Of a stretch of DNA of 50,517 bases, positions 1-7,571 are shown one piece after another. Source of the DNA: Methylobacterium terricola (GTDB lineage: Bacteria; Pseudomonadota; Alphaproteobacteria; Rhizobiales; Beijerinckiaceae); contig NZ_VDDA01000031.1 of assembly GCF_006151805.1 (NCBI RefSeq), positions 1 through 50,517 of the forward strand. The letters run 5' to 3'. How positions within the stretch are numbered: position 1 is the first letter of the stretch; each line of letters begins with the position of its first letter. Position numbers and translations under genes: made by a program. The notes below the pieces were generated by a model. It did not search any database. It was not told the DNA's origin and was given only the letters and a program-made list of their open reading frames with translations.

Positions 1-110
1 GGTGATCTGAACCCGATCCCATCTCGAACTCGGCCGTTAACCGCCCCAGCGCCTATGGTACTGTGTCTCAAGACACGGGAGAGTCGGTCACCGCCAGACC
101 TGCCAAGCAC
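1..110 (+). rRNA. rrf: 5S ribosomal RNA, 3' part
   Basis: The window begins inside a 5S rRNA gene read on the plus strand. Recognisable conserved 5S blocks are the CCCGATCCCATCTCGAACTC loop region at about 10-30, the ATGGTACT block at about 55-62 and the GGGAGAGT block near 78-85. The 5' third is outside the window, so the rRNA operon lies to the left. The exact 3' end (about 105-110) is estimated by comparison with alphaproteobacterial 5S rRNA. Confidence 0.9.
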
Positions 111-141
111 GTCACGTTCCCTCGTCACGACCTCGACACGC

Positions 142-172
142 AAGCCCGCCAGGATCATCCCTGGCGGGCTTC
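142..172 (+). terminator. rRNA operon terminator hairpin
   Basis: A perfect 12-bp inverted repeat (142-153 with 160-171, AAGCCCGCCAGG and its complement) encloses a 6-nt loop just downstream of the 5S gene. The T-run after it is weak, but the position and stem strength fit the end of the rRNA operon. The stem is symmetric, so it could also act on the convergent helicase gene that ends at 208. Confidence 0.75.
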
Positions 173-207
173 GTCGCGTTCAGGCCCTCGCCTCTCGCCG
201 CTCCTCC

Positions 208-2352
208 TCACCGCCGGTTGGCCGTCCGTCGCGACCGGCGCTCGACCCGGCGCGTCGCGGTCTCCTTCAGGTGCTGCTCGATGGCGTCGTTCGCCTGGCC
301 CCGCATGGTCCGGATCGCCTCGACGTCGTCGAACGTCTCGGGAAACCGCCGCGACAACCAGAGGTAAGCGCTCGCGAGCTTGACCGTACGCTCCTGGTAG
401 TCGAGTTCGCCGTGGAGGTTCGCCCGCAGGGCCGGGACCCCGGCGCCCGCGGCGCGGGCCTGGGTCCAGCGCTCCAGAACCGCCATGGCGACGTCGTCCC
501 GCCGATCCACCGGGCAGACCGAGAAGACGAATTTTTCGTGGATCGGCAGGCGGGCGCGGTCGACGAGGCGCGCCACCTCCAGGATCTCCTCGAGCGCCGA
601 GGGCTGGAACGGCGAGCCGGCATAGAAGGTGGCGCGGGCAAAATGGCCCAACACCTCGCGCAGGCTGTCGGTGCCCATCTCCTCGGCGACCGAGGTGATC
701 GCCATGAGGTCGGGCCGGACGAAGAACCGGGTATCGGCGGCCGGGGCCGTCGGCGCGCCGCCGAGCGCGGTGCGCAACGGTGCGATGCCGGTCTCCTCGC
801 TGGCCGCGACGTAGCCGACCTCGTGATGACCGAAGCGTCCGGCTCGGCCAGCGATCTGCCGGATCTCCGAATTGGTCAGCGCCCGCTCGCCCACGCCGTC
901 ATACTTGCGCACCGCCGAGAACACGATGCGCTTCAGCGGCCCGAGATTCAGGCCCATGCCGATCGCGTCGGTGGTCACCAGCACGTCGGCCTCGCCGCCG
1001 CGGAAGCGCGCGGCCTCCGCCCGGCGCACCTCCGGCGAGAGCGCGCCGTAGATGGTGGCGACGCGGTGGCCGGCCGCGACCAGGATCTCGCGGTTCTCGT
1101 GCACGGCCCGGCGCGAGAACGCGACGACGGCGTCGCCGGGCTCGACCTTCTCCAGAGGGACGGGCGCGTCGAGCAGCACCAGCGGCGTCTTGCGCTCGAA
1201 GGGAACGACCTCCAGCGACTCGCCCGCGGCCTCGGCGGCCCGCCGCACGTAGGCGAGCGCGTCGTCCGAGCCGCAGACGATGACGGTCTTCGCCGGCACG
1301 CCGAACAGCGCGTTGGTCCAGGCCCAGCCGCGATCCGGATCGGCGAGCATCTGGATCTCGTCGATCACCGCGACGTCGACCGGGCGCGTCAGGTCCGCGG
1401 TCTCGATCGTGCGGGCGGTGTGGGTCGGGCGCACCTCGCCCAGAACCTCCTCGCCGGTGACCATGCCGGCCTGCAGGCCGCGCTCCTGCAAGGCCTCGTA
1501 GTTCTCCAGCGCCAGGAGGCGCAAGGGAGCGAGGTAGGTGCCGGTGGGAGCCTCGGTCAGCGCCTTCAGGGCGGCGTAGGTCTTGCCCGAATTGGTCGGC
1601 CCCATATGGAACACGATGCGCCGGTTGAGCCGACGCGCCGCGGTGAATTTCTCGATATAGGCGCCGAAGCCGACCCGGTCCTGCAACCGCCGCAGCCGTG
1701 AATCCTGGCGCGCCACGACCCGCGCCCGCTTGCGCACGGGGGTGAGGGTCTGGAACAGCGAGGTGCCGAGATCGTCCCGGAGGACGAAGGGCCGGGAGCG
1801 GAGCGAGCGGTCGAGTTGCGCGATATAGGCCGAGGCATCGGCGCCGACCTCGCGCAGGTCGAGGCGGACCTGGTCGCGGAGGCGGTCCACCGGCCGGCGC
1901 AGGGCCTCGGTGGTGCGGGACGCGACCTGCGCGACGGCCTCCCGCAACTCGTCGAGCCGCCAGCGCGGGTCGTTGCGGTGGGCCATGCCGCGCAGGAGGC
2001 CGGCGACGATCGTGTCCGGCGGGGCATCGACCCGCAATTCCAGCCGGCCGTCGTCGAGGAGCGGGATCGCGACGCGGATGGTCCAGTCGACGGTGTGGCC
2101 ACCCGAGACCGCGGACCGCAAAGCCGGTACGGTCCGCCGCAGGGCCTCGACCCCGGTCTCGGCGAAGGCGCGGTTGGCCTTCATCGCCCGCAGGGCGCGC
2201 GCGACCCGGGCGTCGTCGGTCTCGCCGTTGAACTCCGGCAGGCCGAGCTGGACCCGCAGGGCCTCCAGGTCGACCGAGCGGGGCGGCTGCCCGAGGCGGG
2301 CGACGATCTCGCCCAGGATCTCGGTCGTGGGTTGGACGCGCCTGCGTGCCAC
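208..2352 (-). CDS. Suv3-type ATP-dependent RNA helicase
   Basis: The product (714 aa) is a superfamily 2 helicase of the Suv3 type, the bacterial relative of the mitochondrial RNA degradosome helicase. Visible motifs are Walker A GPTNSGKT (about residue 250), the Suv3-style Walker B DEIQM (about 330), a motif V region with TTDAIGMGLN and motif VI QIAGRAGRFG (about 498). About 230 residues without recognised motifs precede the helicase core. The start is GTG at 2352, because AGGAG sits 7 nt upstream; a TTG one codon earlier is possible and no ATG fits. The gene stands alone, convergent with the rRNA operon. RNA unwinding or turnover is inferred from the family. Confidence 0.88.
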   Translation of the reverse strand: MARRRVQPTTEILGEIVARLGQPPRSVDLEALRVQLGLPEFNGETDDARVARALRAMKANRAFAETGVEALRRTVPALRSAVSGGHTVDWTIRVAIPLLDDGRLELRVDAPPDTIVAGLLRGMAHRNDPRWRLDELREAVAQVASRTTEALRRPVDRLRDQVRLDLREVGADASAYIAQLDRSLRSRPFVLRDDLGTSLFQTLTPVRKRARVVARQDSRLRRLQDRVGFGAYIEKFTAARRLNRRIVFHMGPTNSGKTYAALKALTEAPTGTYLAPLRLLALENYEALQERGLQAGMVTGEEVLGEVRPTHTARTIETADLTRPVDVAVIDEIQMLADPDRGWAWTNALFGVPAKTVIVCGSDDALAYVRRAAEAAGESLEVVPFERKTPLVLLDAPVPLEKVEPGDAVVAFSRRAVHENREILVAAGHRVATIYGALSPEVRRAEAARFRGGEADVLVTTDAIGMGLNLGPLKRIVFSAVRKYDGVGERALTNSEIRQIAGRAGRFGHHEVGYVAASEETGIAPLRTALGGAPTAPAADTRFFVRPDLMAITSVAEEMGTDSLREVLGHFARATFYAGSPFQPSALEEILEVARLVDRARLPIHEKFVFSVCPVDRRDDVAMAVLERWTQARAAGAGVPALRANLHGELDYQERTVKLASAYLWLSRRFPETFDDVEAIRTMRGQANDAIEQHLKETATRRVERRSRRTANRR

Positions 2353-2544
2353 CAATATGCTCCTTCCCCGCTGCCGGTGCCCGGGCCTCCCGACAGCGTC
2401 GAGAGTACCATGGGCTCATCACCGACATCTATGCGGGCGGGCCCCGACGAACAGGGCGGAGCACCGGGATCGACCCGCGGCGGATCGGGTCGAACGACCC
2501 GGCAGCGGCGTGCGCACGATCGTCGTGGCGCGGCGCGGCGCCGC

Positions 2545-3432
2545 TCAGGGCAGAGGCAGGCCGTTGCTGCGGTAAAGCTCGCGGATGACGGCGCTGTGGT
2601 CGAGGTCGCCGTCCCCATGCGCGACCATGTCCGAGAACATCCGGTCGACCAGGGACAGGACGGGGAGCGTCAGGCCGAGCGTTGCGGCGTGGGCGAGCGC
2701 CGTTCCGGTATCCTTGACCTGGTACTTGGCCGGACCGCCCGGTGCGAAATCGCGCTCGATCATCCGCAGGGCGTGCTGCGTGAGGATCGTCGAATCGGCA
2801 AAGCCGCCGAGCAGCGCCTCGCGGACCTTGGCCGGATCGGCCCCGCCGCGGGCGACAAAGGTGATCGCCTCGGCCACCGTGACGATCGTCGAGGCGACGA
2901 TGGCCTGGTTGGCGAGCTTGGCAAGCTGCCCGCAGCCCGCCGGCCCGACATGGGTCGGGCGGCCCATCGCGGCGAGCAGCGGCTCGGCCCGGCCGAACGC
3001 CTCGGGGCTGCCGCCGGCCATGATCGCGAGCGTGCCGGCGACCGCGCCCCGCTCGCCGCCCGAGACCGGTGCATCGACGTAGTGGAGACCGGCCTCCTCC
3101 GCGGCAGCGGCCTGGCTTTGCGCGGTCTCGACCGGGATCGAGCTCATCACCACCAGCAGGCTGCCGGGCGCCATCGCGGCGAGCGCACCGGACGACCCGA
3201 GCAGGATCTCGTCGCAAACCGGGCCGGAGCTCAGCATGCAGATGACCGCGTCGGCGCCCCGCGCCGCCTCGGCCGGATCGGTCGCGAGGCTCGCCCCCGC
3301 CTTCGCGACGGCGGCGGCCTTACCGGGCGAGCGGTTCCAGACCCGCACGGCGTGGCCGGCCCGGCACAGGTGGCGCGCCATCGGGGCGCCCATGATGCCG
3401 GTGCCGAGGAAGCCGACCGTCAGGGGGGCCAT
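2545..3432 (-). CDS. 3-hydroxyisobutyrate dehydrogenase-family NAD-dependent oxidoreductase
   Basis: The 295-aa protein belongs to the beta-hydroxyacid dehydrogenase family (3-hydroxyisobutyrate dehydrogenase, tartronate semialdehyde reductase, L-threonate dehydrogenase). It has the N-terminal Rossmann motif GFLGTGIMGAPMA, the substrate-binding motif DAPVSGGERG (about 120) and the catalytic-lysine motif GPAGCGQLAKLANQ (about 170). The ATG overlaps the TGA of the upstream monooxygenase-like gene by one base (TGATG), so the two are translationally coupled. Together with the SAF-domain dehydrogenase they form an operon facing a TRAP transporter. An oxidation or reduction step on an imported hydroxy acid is inferred; the substrate cannot be read from the sequence. 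Confidence 0.88.
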   Translation of the reverse strand: MAPLTVGFLGTGIMGAPMARHLCRAGHAVRVWNRSPGKAAAVAKAGASLATDPAEAARGADAVICMLSSGPVCDEILLGSSGALAAMAPGSLLVVMSSIPVETAQSQAAAAEEAGLHYVDAPVSGGERGAVAGTLAIMAGGSPEAFGRAEPLLAAMGRPTHVGPAGCGQLAKLANQAIVASTIVTVAEAITFVARGGADPAKVREALLGGFADSTILTQHALRMIERDFAPGGPAKYQVKDTGTALAHAATLGLTLPVLSLVDRMFSDMVAHGDGDLDHSAVIRELYRSNGLPLP

Positions 3433-3758
3433 CACTGCGGCTCTGCCCCGGACAGGGTGCGGGCGAGGAAGCGCACCGGCCGCTCCTCCGCGATCAGGGC
3501 CGGGAAGCCGTCCCGGAACCGGGCGAGGTGCGGGGTTTCGAGATGGGCGTCGAAGGCGGCGCGGTCGTCGTAGACCTCGTAGAACACGACAGCCTGCGGG
3601 TCGCTCTCGCTCACCGCGACGTCGAAGGCGCGGCAGCCGGGCTCGTCGGCCACCGAGGAGCGGGCATCGTCGTGGGCGAGGGCGAGGAAGGCGTCGAGAG
3701 AGCCGGGCTTCACCCGGAACTCGGCGATGACCACGAAGGGCCGGGAGGAGGATGGCAT
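3432..3758 (-). CDS. antibiotic biosynthesis monooxygenase (ABM) family protein
   Basis: A 108-aa protein with the single ferredoxin-like ABM fold, seen in FVVIAEFRVKPGS near the N-terminus and in the AVVFYEVYDD and HLETPHLARF segments. Relatives include YgiN-type quinol monooxygenases and small dimeric proteins in sugar-catabolic operons such as LsrG. It lies 77 nt downstream of the SAF-domain dehydrogenase and overlaps the next gene by one base. The ATG at 3758 is preceded by purine-rich sequence and gives the normal family length. A role as an isomerase or monooxygenase on a pathway intermediate is possible but not shown. Confidence 0.82.
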   Translation of the reverse strand: MPSSSRPFVVIAEFRVKPGSLDAFLALAHDDARSSVADEPGCRAFDVAVSESDPQAVVFYEVYDDRAAFDAHLETPHLARFRDGFPALIAEERPVRFLARTLSGAEPQ

Positions 3759-3835
3759 GGCGGGACTCGCGGTACGGAGACAGAGGGACGAACAGGGAGC
3801 GGCGCCGGCCCCTCCGGCGCCGCTCCCGTCCTGCG

Positions 3836-5197
3836 TCAGGCCGCCTGCGGCGCCGCCATCTGCCGGGTCGTGTCCTCCATCTGGCGGCGCAGGGCCACCA
3901 CGTCGAGGTCGGCCACGAGCTCGACATCGTCGACGCTGACGATCGTGTCGCGGGCGACCGGGCGCTTGAGCTTGACGTTGTGGGCGAGACCGATCGGCAG
4001 CGCGCCGAGGGCCAGGCTCTTCGAGGCGGGAATCGCGTTCGCCCACACCGCGTAGCCGCCCTCGCCGTCGAGCATCTCGCCGGGCTTCAGGTCGCGCTTG
4101 GCGGTCGCGACGGCGTCGCCGCGGAACTCCTTCGAGCAGCCGGTCGGCTCGTTGCGCAACACGGCCGACAGCACGCTGACGCTGGTCTCAAGGCCGATCA
4201 TGTGGAACGGACGCCACATCGAGCCGTACCAGCCCGACGGATCGGTGAGCAGGCCGTACTGCTTGAAGCAGGCCTTGGTGTACTCGCTCGTCGCCTTGAA
4301 GGTGACGAACACGCCGTAGCGGATGTTGTTGAACACCTCGCGCCCGTCCGGCTCCTGGCTCGCCGCGATGTCGACGAGGCCCGAGCGCGGCAGCCGCCCG
4401 CCGTCGCTCACCGGGCGAAAGACCCGGGCGAGGTCCTGCAGGCCGGTCGGCGGGAAGGCGAGGCCGTCATCGGGGCAGTCGAGCCCGGTGCCGTTGGCCA
4501 CCGCCGCCATCTCGATCGCCGCCTTGGTGCCGTCGGTGAACGAGTTGTACATCTTCGGGTTGAAGTCGCCCTTCTTCACCTCTTCCTCGGACCAGCCGAA
4601 GAAGCCCCACACCGTGTCGGGGGTGGAGTAGCGGTAGCGCGGCTCGAAGTTCATGCCTTTGCCGGCCGAGGTCAGCTCGAAGCCGCAGGACCGGGCCCAG
4701 TCGACCAGCTCGCAGATGATCGCCGGCTGGTCGCCATAGGCCATCGAGTAGACGACGCCCTGGCGGCGCGCCCGCTCGGCGAGCAGCGGGCCGCACAGCA
4801 CGTCGGCCTCGACGTTGACCATCACGACGTGCTTGCGGGCGTCGATCGCCTGGATGGCGTGGCGGATGCCGGCGATCGGGTGGCCGGTCGCCTCGATGAT
4901 GCATTCGATCTCGTCGCAGGCGGCCAGCGCACCGGCATCGTCGGTGACGAAGGTGCGGCCGCTCTTGACCGCATCACCCATCGAGGTCGCGGCGTAGCGC
5001 TCCTCGGGCCAGTCGACGCGGGCGAGCGAGGCGCGGGCGCGGCCGACATCGAGGTCGGCGACGGCGACGACGTGCATCCCCTCGATGCGCTGGGCCTGGG
5101 CCAGCACCATCGAGCCGAACTTGCCGGCGCCGATCAGCCCGACGCGGACCGGGCGGCCGGCCGAGGCGCGGGCGAGGAGCAGGGTGGAGAGGTTCAT
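3836..5197 (-). CDS. NAD(P)-dependent oxidoreductase with C-terminal SAF domain
   Basis: The 453-aa protein has an N-terminal Rossmann fold (VGLIGAGKFG, about residues 19-28) like homoserine and Gfo/Idh/MocA-type dehydrogenases. A central substrate domain follows, then a C-terminal SAF domain (about 370-435, around LKPGEMLDGEGGYAVW). The ATG at 5197 has a strong GGAGGAAA ribosome-binding site 5 nt upstream, which excludes the much longer open frame. It is the first gene of a three-gene operon with the ABM-like protein and the 3-hydroxyisobutyrate-dehydrogenase-like enzyme. Family members occur in sugar-acid and polyol pathways, so a dehydrogenase role on the TRAP substrate is inferred. Confidence 0.85.
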   Translation of the reverse strand: MNLSTLLLARASAGRPVRVGLIGAGKFGSMVLAQAQRIEGMHVVAVADLDVGRARASLARVDWPEERYAATSMGDAVKSGRTFVTDDAGALAACDEIECIIEATGHPIAGIRHAIQAIDARKHVVMVNVEADVLCGPLLAERARRQGVVYSMAYGDQPAIICELVDWARSCGFELTSAGKGMNFEPRYRYSTPDTVWGFFGWSEEEVKKGDFNPKMYNSFTDGTKAAIEMAAVANGTGLDCPDDGLAFPPTGLQDLARVFRPVSDGGRLPRSGLVDIAASQEPDGREVFNNIRYGVFVTFKATSEYTKACFKQYGLLTDPSGWYGSMWRPFHMIGLETSVSVLSAVLRNEPTGCSKEFRGDAVATAKRDLKPGEMLDGEGGYAVWANAIPASKSLALGALPIGLAHNVKLKRPVARDTIVSVDDVELVADLDVVALRRQMEDTTRQMAAPQAA

Positions 5198-5339
5198 GGG
5201 TTTCCTCCGGCAGGTCTCTTCTTGGGCCGACCGGTCTCTCGCCGCAGCTTCCTCTCGGGAAGGGCGGGGCCGGTTTCGGCGTGGCCTCGTCGGCCCGAGC
5301 GGCCCGGCGAGGTCTGACCTGCAAACGCTAGAAGCCGGA

Positions 5340-5361
5340 TCCGTGAAGGACAATCCAGATT
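5340..5361 (-). promoter_or_regulatory. putative LysR operator upstream of the SAF-dehydrogenase operon
   Basis: Read on the minus strand, this site begins AATCTGGATTGTCCT and continues TCACGGA. The same 22 bp, with two mismatches, occurs at 6363-6384 upstream of the divergent TRAP operon, in the same orientation relative to its downstream gene. The site lies about 140 bp upstream of the operon start codon. The core AATC-TG-GATT is a short imperfect palindrome. It is probably bound by the LysR protein encoded at 5385-6326. Confidence 0.6.
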
Positions 5362-5384
5362 TCCGAGCCGACCGTGAAGCCTGC

Positions 5385-6326
5385 CTAAAGCGTCGCGCCG
5401 GCCTGCTCCGCAGCACCGTCCCGCTCGGCAGCACCGTCCCGCTCGGCGGTCCAGGCGTCGCGCTCGCGGCGGATCCAGTCGAGGAAGGCGCGCACCTTGC
5501 GCTGGCGCAGGTAATCGGGCGGGCACGTCACCCACTGGGTCACGAGGGTGATCCGCGGCGGCGAGGCGAGCGGGCAGGCGACGCGGCCGGCCCGCAGGTC
5601 GCCCCAGAGCATCAGGTCGCTCTCGAGGGCGATGCCGAGGCCGCCGGCGGCGGCGTCGATCGCCATGTGGGTGCGGTCGAACAGGAGGCGGCGCCAGCGC
5701 GAGGCCGGCACCACCCCGGCAAGCTTGAACCAGTGCGCCCACTGCACCTGCGACTTGACCGAGTGGATCAGCAGGTGGCGGGGCAGATCCTCCACCGCGA
5801 GGCTACCGGGAGCCGCGAAGGAGGGGGCGCAGACGGGTCGAAAGCTCTCCTCCACCAGCCCCTCGGCGAAGAGGCCGGGCCAGCCGCCGGTGCCGTGGCG
5901 GATCTCGATGTCGACGCTCTCCTTCAGGAACGCCGTCGGCTCGTTGGTGCCGTCGAGGCGCAACTCGATGTCGGGATGCGCCTTGAGGAAGCCGGCGAGG
6001 CGCGGCAGCAGCCACTTGGTCGACAGGCTCGGCGTCGCCCGCACGGTCAGCGTCGTCACCGAGCGGAAGCCCTGGATGCGCTGCGTCGCCTCCATGATCC
6101 GGTCGATCTCGGCGCCGATCATCTCGAAATAGCGCTCGCCGGCCTCGGTCAGCACGACGTTGCGGCCGGCCTTGCCGATCAGCGCGGTGCCGAGGCTGAC
6201 CTCCAGCGCCTGGACCTGCTGGCTCACCGCCGAGGGCGTGACGCCGAGATCCTCCGCCGCCCGGGTGATGCTGCCGGAGCGGGCGACGGCGTGAAAGACC
6301 GTGATGGCGCGAAGCGGGACCGACAT
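5385..6326 (-). CDS. LysR-family transcriptional regulator (GcvA-like)
   Basis: A 313-aa LysR regulator with an N-terminal winged helix-turn-helix (LRAITVFHAVARSGSITRAAEDLGV; recognition helix near TPSAVSQQVQALE) and a substrate-binding effector domain from about residue 90. It lies between the operon it probably controls (SAF dehydrogenase downstream) and the divergent TRAP operon, and a shared 22-bp site is found near both. The C-terminus carries a short tandem repeat, AERDGA twice, encoded by an exact 18-bp duplication at 5410-5445. The usual LysR fold ends before it, so the tail is probably dispensable. Confidence 0.9.
   Translation of the reverse strand: MSVPLRAITVFHAVARSGSITRAAEDLGVTPSAVSQQVQALEVSLGTALIGKAGRNVVLTEAGERYFEMIGAEIDRIMEATQRIQGFRSVTTLTVRATPSLSTKWLLPRLAGFLKAHPDIELRLDGTNEPTAFLKESVDIEIRHGTGGWPGLFAEGLVEESFRPVCAPSFAAPGSLAVEDLPRHLLIHSVKSQVQWAHWFKLAGVVPASRWRRLLFDRTHMAIDAAAGGLGIALESDLMLWGDLRAGRVACPLASPPRITLVTQWVTCPPDYLRQRKVRAFLDWIRRERDAWTAERDGAAERDGAAEQAGATL
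5410..5445 (+). repeat. 18-bp tandem duplication inside the LysR gene
   Basis: GCAGCACCGTCCCGCTCG occurs twice head to tail (5410-5427, 5428-5445), with a partial third copy after it. It encodes the AERDGA repeats at the C-terminus of the LysR regulator and keeps the frame. Such repeats can vary in copy number by slippage. Confidence 0.85.
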
Positions 6327-6344
6327 GGGGACAGTTTAGCGGCG

Positions 6345-6384
6345 CTTCACGGATGCGCAAATAATCTGGATTGTCCTACATGGA
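6345..6384 (+). promoter_or_regulatory. putative LysR operator in the LysR/TRAP divergent promoter region
   Basis: CTTCACGGAT at 6345-6354 is followed by AATCTGGATTGTCCT at 6363-6377 and ACATGGA to 6384. The 22 bp from 6363 match the site upstream of the SAF-dehydrogenase operon with two mismatches, and the CTTCACGGAT element also occurs there. The site lies 19-58 bp upstream of the LysR start codon and about 160 bp upstream of the DctP start, as expected for an autoregulated divergent LysR promoter. Confidence 0.6.
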
Positions 6385-6545
6385 CGCCCCTCCGTAGTGT
6401 CGGCACCCAGCGAGACGAGACGCCCCGGCAACAGGGGCGCCGCATGGGGAGGATGACGAGCGCCGACCTCGCGCCTTCCTTCCGTCTCGGACTGAACGAT
6501 GCCGCACCGCGAGCCCCGCGGATGCCGGCGCGCCGGAGGAAGCCC

Positions 6546-7571
6546 ATGACGTCCAAACCCGAATCCGGGCCCTCGCGCCGCCTGTTCCTGGCCGGCGCCG
6601 CAGCGATGCCCCTCGTCGCGATCCGAACAGGGCCGGCGCGCGCCGCGGAATTCAACTACAAGCTCGCCACCGGCCAGTCCCTGACCCAGCCGATCAACGC
6701 CCGGCTCGACCAGGCCTGCCAGCGCATCCGCGAGGCCTCCGGCGGGCGGATGGAGCTGAAGTTCTTCCCGGCGAGCCAGCTCGGCTCCGACACGGACCTG
6801 ATCACCCAGGTCCGCACCGGCGGGATCGAGTTCCTCAACATCGCCGGCTCGGTGATCTCGACCGTGGCCTCGGGCGCGGCGATCACCAATGTCGGTTTCG
6901 CCTTCTCCGATTACGACCAAGTCTGGCGCGGGGTCGACGGGCCGATCGGCCAGTACGTCCGCAGCCAGGTCGAGAAGGCCGGCCTCCTCATCGCCGCCAA
7001 GGCCGCCGACAACAGCTTCCGGCAGATCACCTCGAACGCCAGGCCGATCAAGACGCCAGAGGATCTCAAGGGCTACCGCATCCGCGTGCCGGTGGCGCCG
7101 ATCTTCACCTCGCTGTTCTCCAGCCTCGGAGCCAGCCCGACCTCGATCAACTTCAACGAGCTCTACACCGCCTTGCAGACCCGGCTGGTCGACGGCCAGG
7201 AGAACGGCCTCGTGGCGATCGAGTCCGGCAAGCTCTACGAGGTGCAGAAATACGTCTCCGAGACCAACCACATCTGGGACCCCTTCTGGATCGTCGCCAA
7301 CCGGCGTGCCTTCGGGAAGCTGCCCGAGCCGCTGCAGGAGATCGTCCGGCGCGAGCTCGACCGCGCCGCGGCCGAGCAGCGCGACGACGTCGTGCGCCTC
7401 AACGGTACGCTCAAGACCCAGCTCACCGCCCGCGGCCTGGTCTTCGAGACTGCCGACAAGGCGGCCTTCCGCAAGGCCCTGACCCAGGCCGGCTTCTACC
7501 GCGACTGGAAGGACAAATTCGGCCCCGAGGCCTGGAAGGCGCTCGAAGCCGTGACCGGGGGGCTGGCATGA
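6546..7571 (+). CDS. dctP: TRAP transporter substrate-binding protein, DctP family
   Basis: The 341-aa periplasmic protein starts at ATG 6546 with GGAGGA 5 nt upstream. It has a twin-arginine-type signal (SRRLFLAGAAAMPL) and a probable cleavage site after ARAA, followed by a DctP domain. Family signatures include the arginine-containing stretch KGYRIRVP, which in DctP proteins carries the carboxylate-binding Arg, and the QENGL segment. It is coupled to the DctQM gene by an ATGA overlap. It delivers an unknown organic acid to the fused permease. Confidence 0.9.
   Translation: MTSKPESGPSRRLFLAGAAAMPLVAIRTGPARAAEFNYKLATGQSLTQPINARLDQACQRIREASGGRMELKFFPASQLGSDTDLITQVRTGGIEFLNIAGSVISTVASGAAITNVGFAFSDYDQVWRGVDGPIGQYVRSQVEKAGLLIAAKAADNSFRQITSNARPIKTPEDLKGYRIRVPVAPIFTSLFSSLGASPTSINFNELYTALQTRLVDGQENGLVAIESGKLYEVQKYVSETNHIWDPFWIVANRRAFGKLPEPLQEIVRRELDRAAAEQRDDVVRLNGTLKTQLTARGLVFETADKAAFRKALTQAGFYRDWKDKFGPEAWKALEAVTGGLA

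Noticed and set aside
55..1701. 548-residue plus-strand frame across the 5S gene and helicase gene
   Set aside because: It is antisense to the Suv3-type helicase and starts inside rRNA; no recognisable motif.
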